64,000 bases of DNA, taken from contig CM060126.1 of the NCBI GenBank assembly GCA_030522415.1, positions 2,252,833 to 2,316,832 on the forward strand, read 5' to 3'. The DNA is from Channallabes apus. Its lineage: Eukaryota > Chordata > Actinopteri > Siluriformes > Clariidae. The translations under genes and the position numbers were made by a program. The notes beneath the pieces are model-generated. The model saw only the letters and a list, made by a program, of their open reading frames with translations. It did no database searches and had not been told where the DNA came from. Shown here piece after piece: positions 24,880-36,060 of the stretch; the first letter of the stretch is position 1, and each line of letters starts with the position of its first letter.

Positions 24880-26690
24880 AATGTGTAATCAATTTGTTGA
24901 AGGATCAAGAATTTCAATTTGTTGTCTAAGAACGTAACCCATACATGCACTCATTTATCTGGGTAGTCACCACCATTTAAAAATGATGAGCAGAAAAGGA
25001 AAAATACAACTTAATTATCTGATCATTGTTGTATCCTCGTTGCATTCGAAGTGACGAGAGTAAAGAGACTAAAGTCCATTTTCAGACCAGCTCATTGCTG
25101 TCGGATTAACGATTTATGGACTATCCTTCGGGAAAGTCACGCCAAACTGCTGGATCCCGCTTAAGGTCTATAATTCATGTGGTTTATGAGCGTCCTTGTC
25201 GTACATGGAGATGATGAAGAGGCAAACTGGATGGATGATGAAATCCATCACAGGTTTATGTTTCCGATTTAAAGGATGAAACTATTAGATAAAGGTGAAA
25301 CCGGGTACATAGGCAGTCTGAAGCTGCTGTTATGATAAACCAGTGGATTATTACCACTATTATTATCTGCCATAGCTGTAATAGGGTTGAATTATTTGAA
25401 TTTAGATTTTTGTTGTTTTATGTGTAACTTTTTTTTAAATACAATTTTATACTATTTATCGTATTTGCATGAGGTTACGTTTATCTAAGGTTTCTTGATC
25501 TAAGATTTGCACTATGGATAATATAGTATTATGGAATAAATAATAATATGGCATTATGGATTAAAAACTTAACCTTGGATAAAATTAGTATGCATATAAT
25601 GTCATGATTGAGGCTTCAAAAAAATTATTTTAACCAAAATCTGACTCAGAGTTTAAAGTAACTGTGTGGGAAAGTTCAGTTTTAAAGGCAGGATTAAATA
25701 ATATTAAATAATAATAAAAAAGCATTCCTGATTACATTAATGATTCACAATTTTAAAAAAAAATGCTCGTCACTGATATCGAGCCTTGGACATTACAGAT
25801 CCTGTAATGTAAATTTAAATCCCAGTGCAGTACATATACAGAGTTACACAAGGTTGCTTAATGAAGTCGTATTCTTGTGAAAGTCTCTTTTTTCCTCATG
25901 CCCAGATTGAAGTATTCTTGCAGCTCAGCAACACACATTGTACTAATTAATCAGAGCGATGGTGAGCAGAATCTCCTCGGGCATTCTAATGAGGAAGAAG
26001 TTCCTCATTTTACTTCATTATAAATGGAAGCTTTTGAATCTTCAAGCGAAACTGCCAAGACGGTGCGTTCACACTGTGCAGTTCTTAGCTCTGTTCGAGC
26101 AAATGTGACAGTTTAAATTACTGATGTTAGAAAACAGTTAAACCGCTTCACTTTCTCAATGTAAGAGAAGTACGATTTCTAGAGCTGCTTAAGCCAGGAC
26201 ATTAAGGCTTGAGTAGGATTAAAGCTGAGGTTGAGTTTAGCATGAACCCTCGAGTCTCTGTTCAAATGCCCGGCCATCTTTCTCCTCAACTTAAAGTATG
26301 GCTTTAGAAGGAACCCTAGAGATGGTATTTGTTTGGGTTGTAGATATCGTATACTGTACATGATTGTAGCTTTAACCAAACAATCTCGCAAGATAGCATG
26401 GTTAGCTAAGCTTTATGGAGAAAATTATTGCTGGTCAACATGGTTAAGGATTCCTTGAGGTCTGAGAAAACCCACCAGAAGGCCCAGATTGAGGCGATGA
26501 ACAGACTCAAACAGGCATGCAATGAGAATGGGAAAATAAAAAGTAGAAAAGTGGGAGCGAGATCTATAACCAGAATATCAAAAGACACTGACATGTAAGG
26601 CATGCTAGTGTCAGGCAAGAGCACACTGAGGGGACACTTCAGAAAGATCTGTTTGCTTGTGTGGGTATTTATGCAGTGTTCATGACTAAA
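24880..26690. other. non-coding stretch, nothing recognised
   Basis: No supportable gene. The segment 25020-25260 is GC-balanced and may be single-copy. Confidence 0.5.
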
Positions 26691-26691
26691 T

Positions 26692-26695
<4 letters not shown>

Positions 26696-26768
<73 letters not shown>

Positions 26769-26778
26769 GGTGTGTGTG
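26696..26778. repeat. (GT)n microsatellite
   Basis: About 40 GT units with one CGG interruption near the right end. Confidence 0.97.
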
Positions 26779-27283
26779 ATCAGTAAGATGATGATCTTGA
26801 CAGAGTCTGAGTGTGTTGGGTTTTGTATCCTGTGGAGGGCATTTCTGCAGTCCATGAAGCAGTTTGGGAGCTGCAGTGTGACCGATTCTGTAACTTTGTA
26901 GTTATTGAACATGTTCATTGCTTACAGTAAATAGCTATATATCAAGGTAATTAACTGCACTTATATACTAATTAACAGCAGTTATCCTGCACTGAAGTCC
27001 TGCACTCCTGTATTGTACTGCAGTAGCTGTTATCCTAACTGTGTTATTCTATAATAATAATTATTATTATCATTATTATTATTATTAGTAGTAGTAGTAG
27101 TAGTAGTGGCAGTTATTATTATTTACTGTTTTATTATGATATTAATGTATGGTAGACTATTAGTTTTATTTGTTTCTGACAAATACCATAAACACCCTGT
27201 GCTAAGGATGCATATGCTTATTCATTAGTACAGGTTACTGGAATGAAACATGTCAGCAACATGTCACCTATAGACCATTGTAA
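26779..27283. other. non-coding stretch with (ATT)n
   Basis: Holds (ATT/AGT)n at about 27055-27110. No gene seen. Confidence 0.6.
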
Positions 27284-27297
27284 AGCCTTACATCGGT

Positions 27298-27993
27298 GGT
27301 CGTCCCAGCTGCTCGAGTGGATGATGACATCATCAAGATAGGCGGCGTACGCACGGTGCTTCCTGAGCACGATGTCCATTAGTCGTTGGAAAGTGGCCGG
27401 GGCCCCATGTAGACCGAATGGCAGGACCCGATACTGCCAATGGCCTCTGTCGGTGCTGAAGGCTGTCTTCTCTCTAGCTTCGGGAGCGAGGGCCACCTGA
27501 CATATTCCTTTGTCAGATCTAATGTGGACACAAAGCGGGCTTTTCCCAGCCGCTCGATAAGTTCATCCACCCGTGGAAGCGGGTAAGCATCGAACTCTGA
27601 CACCTGGTTAAGACGGCGGAAGTCATTACAAAGCCGTAAGCTACCGTCGGGCTTCGGTACCACCACGATCGGGCTAGACCAGGGGCTTACCGACTCTTCG
27701 ATAATGCCGGTTTGTAGCATTTTGTCCACTTCGGCCTCGATCGCGCTGCGGCTGGCTTCTGGGATATGGTAGGGGTGCTGGCGTACTATGCTGCCGGGAA
27801 GCGTCTTGATCTCATGTTGCGCCAGGTGTGTGCGTCCTGGTTCTAAGAAGACATCCTGATCTTGATCTATGAGCTCTTTTATTGCTTGTACCTGGGTTGG
27901 GGTGAGGTCCTCTCCCCGCCGCACGAGATCCCGCGCCTGTTCTGCAGGAGATAAAGTAGCATTGGCTGATAGAATCAGGAGGCATTGGTTCAA
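27298..27993 (-). pseudogene. gypsy reverse transcriptase, truncated and frameshifted
   Basis: The minus-strand frame from 27993 holds the pre-RT linker, including the degenerate primer-proximal stretch SVSPWSSPIVVVPKPDGSLR and LCNDFRRLNQVSEFDAYPLP, then STLDLTK, the first catalytic Asp region. A single-base shift near 27505 moves the reading frame. The next frame (27496-27298) has EKTAFSTDRGHWQYRVLPFG, LHGAPATFQRLMD and the catalytic YLDD (AAYLDDVIIH). It stops at SSSWDDH, after which LTR-end-like sequence follows. Connection, thumb and RNase H are absent. Confidence 0.92.
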
Positions 27994-28002
27994 GCCATTT
28001 CA

Positions 28003-28940
28003 TAAGCAGGTTAACATGATAGATTTTTAAAGGTTTTCGCTTACCTGAATTACGGCTGCTGGAGCTTGTAATTCACTTCCCCCACGCGTTCCATCACCGT
28101 GAAGGGCCCTTGCCAGCGAGCTAGAAATTTGCAGTTTGCGCTGGGTACTAATAAAAGCACTCGGTCGCCGGGGCGAAATTCTTGGGGTTGAGTGGGGCAG
28201 TCATAGAACTTTTTTTGTTCCATTTGTGCTTTCTCCATATGTTGTTTAACTATCGGGAGGACGTTTTGGATTTTTTCTTGCATTTCTTTTACATACTCTA
28301 TCACTGACCGAGACGGAGAGGGCTGTTCTTCCCATGCTTGTTTTTGCGACATTCTGTTCTGAAAAGTTCAAACAGAGTGAATCATGTGGAAGCTTGGGGT
28401 TCTCACGCACGGCAAAGAGTACATAGGGTAGCAATTGGTCCCAGTTCTGGCTGTTCTTGTCTGCCACATTGCGCAGCATCTAGCCTGCCAGTCTGTGGGT
28501 GATAGATTGAGGTGTGGAGGCATTTCACCTGTAAGAGTTGACACATGTCTTTTATTAGTTTTGAGACAAAGGGCGTGCCTTGGTCTGTCAGGATGTCCTT
28601 CGGTATCCCCATCCGGCTAAAGAGGAGCACAAATTCGCATGTTATGTTCTTTGATGTGGCTTTACGCAGCGGGAGTACTTGTATCGGGTCGCGTAATCCA
28701 GAATGACAAGGATGTACAGTACTTATATCCTCGTGCGGACTTGAGAAGAGGCCCTACAAGATCCATGCCAATTCTTTCAAATGGCACACCTATGATCGGC
28801 AGGGGAATAAGGGGGGCGGGGGCGGGTTTTTTTGGGGGGAGGTTTTCTGGCACTCTGGACACCTTTGACAGAAGTTTTTCACTTCAGCCTCCATCCCAGG
28901 CCAGTGAAAAACGGTCCCGAATCTTTTCCGTAGTGTTCTA
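28003..28940 (-). pseudogene. gypsy integrase, catalytic Glu deleted
   Basis: From high to low coordinates on the minus strand: a zinc-binding N-terminus ending FCQRCPECQKT (about 28940-28830), the first catalytic Asp in ERIGMDLVGPL, and the second in DILTDQGTPFVSKL (28600-28560). The block after YHPQTG that should carry the catalytic Glu has been lost through a small frameshifting deletion near 28480. The frame resumes with NWDQLLPYVLFAVRE. The C-terminal module has FRPGDRVLLLVP and LARWQGPFTVMERVGEVNYK, a GPY/F-type fold, then IYHVNLLMKWLEP, which leads into the RT linker. It cannot integrate DNA. Confidence 0.9.
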
Positions 28941-28951
28941 TGGGCATGGGT

Positions 28952-29656
28952 TCATCGCAGGGGGTAACAGGTTTTGGCGGCGTGTGTGGTTTTTCTCTTC
29001 TTTGGTTCTTTAAAAAGCGGGAGGGGTGGGGGGGGACTTCTCTCTGTGGTTCTTATTCTCTCGAAGTTCAGGGATAGTGTGGACACCGCACACTCCAGGG
29101 CTGAAGTGGGAGCGTGCATGCCTACCGCTTTCCTTTCTTCTTGTGGGAGGGAGCGGAGTTCTTTGTCCACTACTACCCGATCGACGACCTCATGTGAATC
29201 AAGCTTCTCTGGTTGGAGCCATCTATAGGTGATATGATGTAACCTTTCCACTTGGGCATAGGGTGGCGCTGGTAGATCGCATGTGCAGCTGTTAAATTCA
29301 CAGGCGGCTTTTTAAGTCTGCTTCCTCATCCGTTAGAGAACAATAAGCTCGCTGTGCCTCACCAGATAGTAAAGGGATCAGGATTGAACTCCACTCTACT
29401 GGCTGCCACCCTCTTGTTTGGCATTGCGCTCGAAGGTCTGCAGGAACGCTTCGACGTCATCGTGTGGGGCCAGTTTAGCGTGGTCGGGCAGGGAGACATG
29501 TTCTCGTCCTCGTAGTCGCGAAAGCTCTGCGGTGGTGGCCTGAAGCCCTTAGGCGAGCTGCTCCAGTACTGTATTTTGCTGGAGGCTGGTTTCTAGTAGG
29601 TGGGCTATGAGCTGATCCGAGGCTGAGGCCGGCTGCCCTGCATCAGAGGCGCGCAT
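28952..29656 (-). pseudogene. gypsy gag relic with SCAN-like segment
   Basis: An ATG at 29656-29654 opens 35 codons (MRASDAGQPASASDQLIAHL...) before a TAA. Further pieces follow in shifted frames, including DDVEAFLQTFERNAKQEGG. The last open frame (29251-28952) reads YRWLQPEKLDSHEVVDRVVV, then KELRSLPQEERKAVG, the pattern of the SCAN domain, which is thought to have arisen from the capsid of Gmr1-like gypsy elements. No zinc knuckle or protease is visible before the integrase. Confidence 0.8.
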
Positions 29657-29667
29657 TCTCCACCAAA

Positions 29668-29990
29668 TGTAATGCCTTAACATCAGCGTTGAAGTGACAC
29701 AGGCACAGACACGGGGGTTGCGGTGTTCACAGTGAGGAGATTTTTATTTATTTAGTTATTTTAGGTGATCAGGGATGTGCATAGGGCGGAAATGCAAGGA
29801 CGGTGTAGGAAAAAAGGTAACTCAAACGACTCAGTTCAAAGCGGGGAAGAGTCGTCGTATTCCCACGGGGGCAGTAGCAGGGCGCTGGTGTGCCAACAAT
29901 ATGCGAGCCAGCGGGGAGGAAAGCCGGGCAGCGGCGCGTAGTCATCCGATGAGTTTTCGCACAGGGCTCAGCGAGTGATGTAGTGAGTCA
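29668..29990 (-). repeat. partial 5' LTR of the Gmr1-like element
   Basis: On the minus strand the segment ends in GATGTTAAGGCATTACA, followed two bases later by TGGTGGAGAATGCGCG, a plausible tRNA-primer site. AATAAATAAAAAT (29753-29741) could be the polyadenylation signal, and a GC-rich U3-like part lies at 29770-29990. The outer boundary is not defined. Confidence 0.55.
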
Positions 29991-30039
29991 ACTGTAGTTT
30001 GTGATTTTGAATCCCTGGTTTATTAGAGTTAATTTACGT

Positions 30040-30262
30040 TAAGCCTTTATTTGTCTTGTATACATTACTACACGGTAAAATTCTTTCTTTGCATATCCCA
30101 GTGTAACTGGGGTCAGAGCGCAGGGTCAGCCATGATACAGCTCCCTGGAGCAGATAAGATTAAGGGCCTTGCTCAAGTGCCCAGCCTTGTGAAGCTGGGG
30201 CTCTATCCACTGATCTTCCCATCAGTAACCCGGTGCCTTAACCTTTTGAGCTAAAACTGACT
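30040..30262 (+). repeat. dispersed fish repeat (GGCCTTGCTCAAG family)
   Basis: Begins near TTATTTGTCTTGTATACATT and contains GGTCAGAGCGCAGGGTCAGC, GGGCCTTGCTCAAGTGCCC and CCTTAACC...GAGCT. A shorter copy is at 11955-12056. I recognise it as widespread in fish genomes but cannot give its class with confidence. Confidence 0.65.
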
Positions 30263-30319
30263 CCAAAGAATGACCGTTTCAGCTTTAACTTAATTCCAGA
30301 TTATAATTTATTTTCTTTA

Positions 30320-30662
30320 ACAGGCAAACAGAAACCAGATGAAAGCATGTAGCAGCAAACAACATTTGTGCAAGGATAACTATAACTTCCTCCCTAAACG
30401 TCTTTTAAGTGTTGTGAAAAGGAATGGCAACATTACAAAGTGGTAAATGCTTTACTATTACAACTTTTTTTTAAATGTGTTGCAAGAGCCAAAATTGGAA
30501 TACGTGAAAAAAAAAAAACATTCACGAGGAACAGATTAAATAATTTGCTGTTGCATTGTCTGCAATAAAAAACAAGTCAAAGTAAATTAAGAAATCACTA
30601 CTTTCTTTTTTTATTTGCCTTTTCCATACTGTCCCAACTTTTTCTGATTTGGGGGTGTAATC
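30320..30662 (+). pseudogene. Tc1-like element, 3' end only
   Basis: Plus-strand DNA encodes, in broken frame, the last residues of a Tc1 transposase (about KRLLSVVKRNGNITKW, near 30390-30452). AT-rich sequence follows, and then a TIR-like end, ACTGTCCCAACTTTTTCTGA, at about 30628. The C-terminal pattern is like that of the intact element at 56215 (RRLLSVVRRRGDATQW), but the family is different. Confidence 0.65.
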
Positions 30663-32924
30663 CTCAGCAAGAATTATGGAGCATGTGGTGACCTCAGTGA
30701 CCACGCTCAGTGACCAAAACGACGCATAAACGCATAAACCCTGAGACACAGTAACGGTAAAATTACTCTCTTATAGACTTTATTATTGATAAAACTATAC
30801 ACATTCATGACATATCAGAATTAAACCATGATGACATTTCAAAATTCAGCAAGGAAACTTGCCCAGTGGGAAGAAGCTGGAAGACGAGTGTGTTGTGGAG
30901 GAGGAACACAGCTGAACCCAAGCGTTGGCCCTGTCACATCTTTTAGTTCAGTGGTGAGTGGGAACCTTTAACTTTTATTAGTGCAAAACACTAAATATTA
31001 GATACAATAACGAAATAGATAACCGAAAAATGTATCGTATCCCTACAGTATGCAGTGTTAAAAGCAGTTGTCCTAAATGTGCGCCTTTTTATGTTAACTC
31101 AGTTGCTATACCGTTAGCATGCTAGCTGGATAAACCTGAGGTATAGTACAGCTAGCATTGGATTCACTTGTAAATGTATAGCCCAGTTTAACTATAGAAC
31201 TTATAAATGGAAGTTAATGTCTTAATATGTAACACTACACAATGTGAGAGGTGTTAATAAGCAGATAAAACGATTCGGCTGTAAACTTACTTTGTTTGTT
31301 TCTGTAGTTGACTACACAAGATCGAGAGGAGGGCAGTGTTATTCTCCAGTGTTCCTCTTATCACCTCAGAGCAGACTGAAAGGGGAAAAGGGGAAGGTGG
31401 GATAAGGCCAAGAAGTCAACACTACTGTAGACCTTGGGGAAACTTGGCTGGGCTTTTAATAAGATTTGTTTTTGGGGTGTGGGGTTCTCAGAACACATTT
31501 ATATTTTTGTATAGTCAGTCTTAAACCTGAAGGTGTCGGCGTGACATCAGGAGGTAGTCAGGGGGTAGACATCACCCTGTGGAACAAAAGTGTGGTTTGA
31601 TAAACTATAACAGGATTATCTCACACAGTTTCCAAAAGGTCCACTTTCTTTTTAGGAATTCAGTGCTGCTCATTTGGACATTCTTGGATTCTTTTAATAA
31701 TAAGCATTCACTTTATGTGTCTTTTGTTAATAGAATCCTCAAAGAACACATAATTTAGGACATACTGTGCAGTAGATCTTTTCTCAGTAAAACATGTAAG
31801 GTTGAGTATATATGGATTCCATTTTAATTATTCAAATTTTTAATTATTTTAATTATGCAACTCTTAATGTATATTTGTCTCACTGTTTGCTTTTCCTTTG
31901 TATTAGCAGATTTCAAGAACGTCTTTAAAGTTAAGGAAGGGGAAGTGAAAGTGCTTATTCAAACAAAGTTGAAGAATGAGGACAAAATGTGGAGGAGGCG
32001 TTAAACTTCTCCAGGCTTCCAGCCGCAGACCTCTGCCTTGTTATATACTCATATATTTTTTTAATTTTGGGTTGTTTTTTTATGTGAGAAATTGATACTG
32101 TAAGAAACTAAAAAAAAAGAAGAAAAAAAAAAACTGTGGGTGTATCCAGTCATACACTGATTGACTGCAATGTCTCCTAGCGGGAACACTCTTGAACAAA
32201 GTTTTCATGGACGTTTTTGTGTGTGTGTGTTTATGTCTGTTGCTTTATTGATATTTTTTACTTAATTAATAAAATTAATTACAATAATTTTGTTGTAATG
32301 TAGTTGTATTACACTACATCACACATTTTAATTGTAGAAATATCTTTCAGTATCAGTAGTAATTTTTTTATAAGTAATTTTTCAGTTTTATTTAAAATGA
32401 GTCAACCTCTATATTTTATTTGCAGTACTATATTAACTGCAGTACCATCTAATATGAACCAAAATATTGCTGTATAACTGCATTATTTTGCAGAATTATT
32501 GGAATATTACTGCCTTATATTGCATAAAATGCAGTAAATCAACAAGAATAAGAAACAGAACCTTACTGTATGTGCGTGCCAGGTTTAGAGATGTTAGTGA
32601 AAGTCCTTGGACTTTCTCAAGGTGTTCTATAGCAAGATGTGCAAATGTGTTATAATGATAAATGGGCAAAAAGAAAAATATGATAAAAATAGAATTCAAA
32701 ATATACAAACAGATATTTATTAGGCATAAACCAATTAGGTAAAGCTCATATAGAAGTTTATAGAATGGCTCAAGGCTATCTATACAAAGTGCTATTGATA
32801 TGGTGCACAACAGCAGAGCTTGACAATTAGAGACTCAAGACAAATAACTCAATTCATATTGATAATCGCTCAAAGCATGCTTTGCCAATTTGCAATGACC
32901 AAACATTTCCTATTGACTAAAACT
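30663..32924. other. non-coding stretch, nothing recognised
   Basis: No supportable gene. Poly-A-like runs at about 32109-32131. The interval 30840-31560 has several short GC-balanced parts without recognisable domains. Confidence 0.5.
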
Positions 32925-33350
32925 TTAGTTTATAATTACCTTACAATTACAGGTATTACCTCGGAATGATCTGATTTCCCTTAGAATTAGCTAAACTAGT
33001 TACCATAAAATAGCAGTCATTCCGTAACAAACAATAAACTCTGAATTATGTGATGTAGTTATGATTTGCCACAGAATAATATCATATACCCTGGGAATTA
33101 AATTTAAATTAGATTTATAGTAAATATACATATAAATTATGATTTACTATCACTGGATTAGATTTACCTCAGAATTAGTTTACAATTACCTCACAATTAC
33201 CTACTTTCCAGTACCTTAGAATTGCCCGATTTACCCCAGGACTAGTTACATTTTACCATCAAGTTACATTAGTTAACCTGAGGATTAGTTTAAAATTACT
33301 TTAGAATCACTTGATTTAGAATAATTTTAGAATTAACTCCACTGAAATTG
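32925..33350. repeat. degenerate ~25-bp minisatellite, left part
   Basis: Loosely repeated units around TTACCTCAGAATTAGTTTAC with variable spacing. The same unit continues at 36225-36490, so the array was split by the SINE and its nested insertions. Confidence 0.75.
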
Positions 33351-33380
33351 AATTGAAAACGACTATATCACCATACAAAG

Positions 33381-33560
33381 TGGTGTAGCGTTAGCACTGA
33401 CACCTTGGACCTCCACGGTCCGGACTCGATCCCTAGCCAGGTTCGAATCCCATCTCTGTGTGCATGGAGTTTGCATGTTGTCCCTGTGCTTGGTGGGTTT
33501 CTTAATTGGCATTCCTAATTTTCCCATAGTGTGTGAATGACTGTGTGAGTATGTGTGCCC
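33381..33560 (+). mobile_element. SINE (Mermaid-like), 5' part, split by the hAT-like element
   Basis: tRNA-like head: TGGTGTAGCGTTAGCAC (A-box region) and GGTTCGAATCCC (B box), as in RNA polymerase III promoters. The body follows with GGAGTTTGCATG and GTGTGTGAATGACTG. The sequence stops inside GTGTGCCC at 33560 and resumes with GTGTGCCC at 36061. Confidence 0.9.
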
Positions 33561-33700
33561 TAGAGATGAGCGAATACGGATTCATCCGGGTTAAATAATC
33601 CAATCCTTACTATGACTCACGAATAATGAATCCTTCTCTTCATTTACTCGGCTCAGTTGAGTCCTAAATCATCTTGTTGCTAACGACAACATACATAAAT

Positions 33701-34080
33701 ATCCATCCATCCATTTTCTATACTGCTTAATCCTGTGTTCAGGGTCGCGGGGGACCTGGAGCCTATCCCAGGAGACTTCGGGCACTAGGCGGGGTACACC
33801 CTGGACAGGGTGCCAATCCATCGCAGGGCACACACACATACACACACTCACACACCCAATCACACACTACGTGCAATTTTTAGGAACGTCAATTAGCCTA
33901 ACCTGCATATCTTTGGACTGTGGGAGGAAACCGGAGTACCCGGAGGAAACCCACCAAGCACGGGGAGAACATGCAAACTCCATGCACACAGAGACGGGAA
34001 TTGAGCCTGGCCGGGGAATCGAACCCAGACCCTGGAGGTGCAAGGCGACAGTGCTAACCACTACACCACCGCGCCGCCTA
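33701..34080 (-). mobile_element. full-length SINE (Mermaid-like) inside the hAT-like element
   Basis: A complete copy on the minus strand with a perfect 15-bp target duplication, ACAACATACATAAAT, at 33686-33700 and 34081-34095. The head at the right end has GGTGGTGTAGTGGTTAGCAC (A box) and GGGTTCGATTCCC (B box). The body holds GGTTTCCTCCCACAGTCCAA and GCGATGGATTGGCACCCTGT. The 3' end is ATAGAAAATGGATGGATGGA, a (GGAT)n tail. It is the best reference copy in the window. Such SINEs are transcribed by RNA polymerase III and moved by a partner LINE. Confidence 0.95.
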
Positions 34081-34132
34081 ACAACATACATAAATACAAA
34101 CTGATAATTACAGAATTCAGTTGTTCTCAGTA

Positions 34133-34687
34133 CACTGGAACCTCGGATTACGAGTAACGCGGTTTACGAGTGTTCCACAAGATGAGCAAAGATTTGTAAT
34201 AAATTTTTACTTGAAAAAGGAGCATTGTCTTGGTTTTACGAGCACCGAGTATCATGTATCACGCATGCGCTTCTTGATTTGACGCTGAGTGTCACGTGAT
34301 CACAACTGAGCCAACGTTTTTTGTCTCTCTTGCGCTGCGGGAAATCATCTCCCCTGCTGGGTCTTAGTGCTCGTCAGTTACTGGAATAATCAACATCCGT
34401 GTGTGTGTGTGTGTGTGTTTTTCTTTATCTTGCGCTGTGGAGTGTGTGTTATGTGTGTGTGTGAACCGACGTGGTGTCAAATTATGCGCACGCGCACACA
34501 CATAACACACACTCCACAGCGCAAGATAAAAAAAAAACACACACAGACACTCTCTCTCTCTCTGTCTCTCTCTTTCTCTCATCTTTAGTGTGTGACAGTG
34601 TTTGAGTGTGTGTGTGATGTGTGTGTGTGCGCGTAATTTGACATCATGCCGGTTCACACACTGTCTCTTTCTCTCTCGCCTTTAACA

Positions 34688-34718
<31 letters not shown>

Positions 34719-35072
34719 GAGAAGCAGAGAGGGCGTGCTTCCCTCACACACAACCGGCACAGTCTCAAATTACGTGTGTGCACACACATAACACACACAC
34801 TCGGCAGCGCAAGTGACAGAAACACACACACACACACACATAGTGCCTGTGCATGTAAAGGGAAACACGTATCTGTCGGATTTATTTTAACTTTTTTTAA
34901 GGTAAAGTGCAGGTTAATTTGTTCTATTTTTATGTATTTATTTTTTTGGGTTGTGGAACGAATAATTTAAGTTCCCATTATTTCTTATGGGAAACTAAAT
35001 TTGGTTTACGAGTGTTTTGAAATACGAGCCCGCTTCTGGAACAGATTATGCTTGTAATCCGAGGTTCCACTA
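34133..35072. mobile_element. Tc1/mariner-like non-autonomous element (CGGATTACGAG ends)
   Basis: TA dinucleotides flank the element at 34131-34132 and 35073-35074. The left end CACTGGAACCTCGGATTACG is matched by the right end CTTGTAATCCGAGGTTCCAC read in reverse. Inner subterminal sequence (GGTTTACGAGTGTT) is also repeated on both sides. The interior is (GT)n- and (TC)n-rich, has no transposase, and contains a perfect 36-bp inverted repeat and three copies of a CAAATTAYG module. Confidence 0.88.
34424..34530. repeat. perfect 36-bp inverted repeat
   Basis: Left arm 34424-34459 (starts TTTATCTTGCGCTGTGGAGT), 35-base spacer, right arm 34495-34530 its exact reverse complement. The spacer includes GAACCGACGTGGTGTCAAAT. 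Confidence 0.95.
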
Positions 35073-36060
35073 TAGTTGTTAGCTAGTTACTGTAGGAACA
35101 AGTGGCTGACTGAGTTGTTTATAAAACTTCCTGCACAGTCAGAAACGTGCGAGACTCAAAATAGCGGGTACTGATCCGCCAGAGTCGCAGTGCGTAGTGA
35201 AATAGCCGGATCTGGGAGACTCAGTGTGTGTTTACATGTATGAGTCCAAGGATTCGGTAGATTCTGAGGGTTCATTGAGCGCCCCTAGTGGAGGACCATG
35301 GGACAAACGGGCAGAATCCATATCACAATGAATAAACCGCAGCTGTTTTGCTTTTACAAGATTGTGTGATGTAGATGTGTATTATGACAAACTGGAATGA
35401 AAAACAGCTCTGGCATTTGTCTCACATCCAACACACCTTCACCAGAATGGTAATGCTAACGGTGTGATGCCTTAGCTCAGTGTATACAAATAAAGTTAAA
35501 ATCCCGGCTTTACTACCTGGACTTTTTTTTTAAACTACTGTATCTAAAACGTTAAAAACTAACTATACCAGATAGTCTACCCATTTTTAACCCATAAAAA
35601 TAAACAAATATCAAACACAGCTGATATATTTATTATTTTATTCATTCATTATATTTGTTATTGTCTAAATGTATTCTTATGTTCATTTGTCATTAAAATA
35701 AATATTTGGCATTCATAATTCTTAATTCTCCACCATTTACATTTTATGGTCAGAAACAAAAAAGACTCAAAATACTGTACGTGTCCTGGCTCATTTATCT
35801 AAACCGCAGGATTCAGCCGATCTGTCAGACTCGTAGCGCAGAGTGAAACAGCCAGATCTGAGGGATTCAGTATGTTCATGAGTCCAAGGATTCGATGGAT
35901 ACTAGGGATTTGAGCACCTTCTAGTGGTGGGACCATGGGAAAATGCAATCAGAATCCCTACAGACTCAAGTGACTCAAATGACTCAACAGACCCGGGTCC
36001 GCTTAGTGAGTGATTCAGAAGGAGTCGAATACATTAAAGGATCCGAGTTTCCCATCTCTA

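Larger units (their letters stand above)
27284..29990 (-). mobile_element. Ty3/gypsy retrotransposon relic, Gmr1-like (integrase before RT)
   Basis: Read on the minus strand from about 29990: an LTR-like GC-rich segment, a primer-binding-type sequence, gag with a SCAN-like segment, integrase, then reverse transcriptase ending soon after YLDD. The integrase C-terminus runs through a short linker directly into RT, so the order looks native, not rearranged. Fish Gmr1-type elements are known for this copia-like order. Protease, the rest of RT and RNase H are missing. The left end, TGTAAAGCCTTACATC at 27284, resembles the inner LTR end at 29668 (TGTAATGCCTTAACATC), suggesting a deletion from RT into the distal LTR end. 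The outer LTR limit is uncertain and no target duplication was found. Confidence 0.82.
33561..36060. mobile_element. hAT-like non-autonomous element with 8-bp target duplication
   Basis: The ends are TAGAGATGAGCG and ...CCCATCTCTA, and the direct repeat GTGTGCCC (33553-33560 and 36061-36068) flanks them. An 8-bp duplication and TAGAGATG-type ends fit the hAT superfamily. The element's own sequence is split by a SINE (33701-34080) and by a Tc1/mariner-like element (34133-35072). What is left, about 1.2 kb, has repeated GATTCAGTATG- and ATCCAAGGATTC-like blocks and no transposase. Confidence 0.88.

Noticed and set aside
28639..29013. 124-codon plus-strand frame
   Set aside because: It is antisense to the gypsy integrase and gag; integrase motifs are clear on the minus strand.
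33381..33460. Possible tRNA gene (A box and B box)
   Set aside because: The tRNA-like sequence is the head of a SINE; the rest of the SINE follows, and the same head occurs at 34000-34080, 24720-24766 and 52015-52060. It would not fold as a complete functional tRNA.
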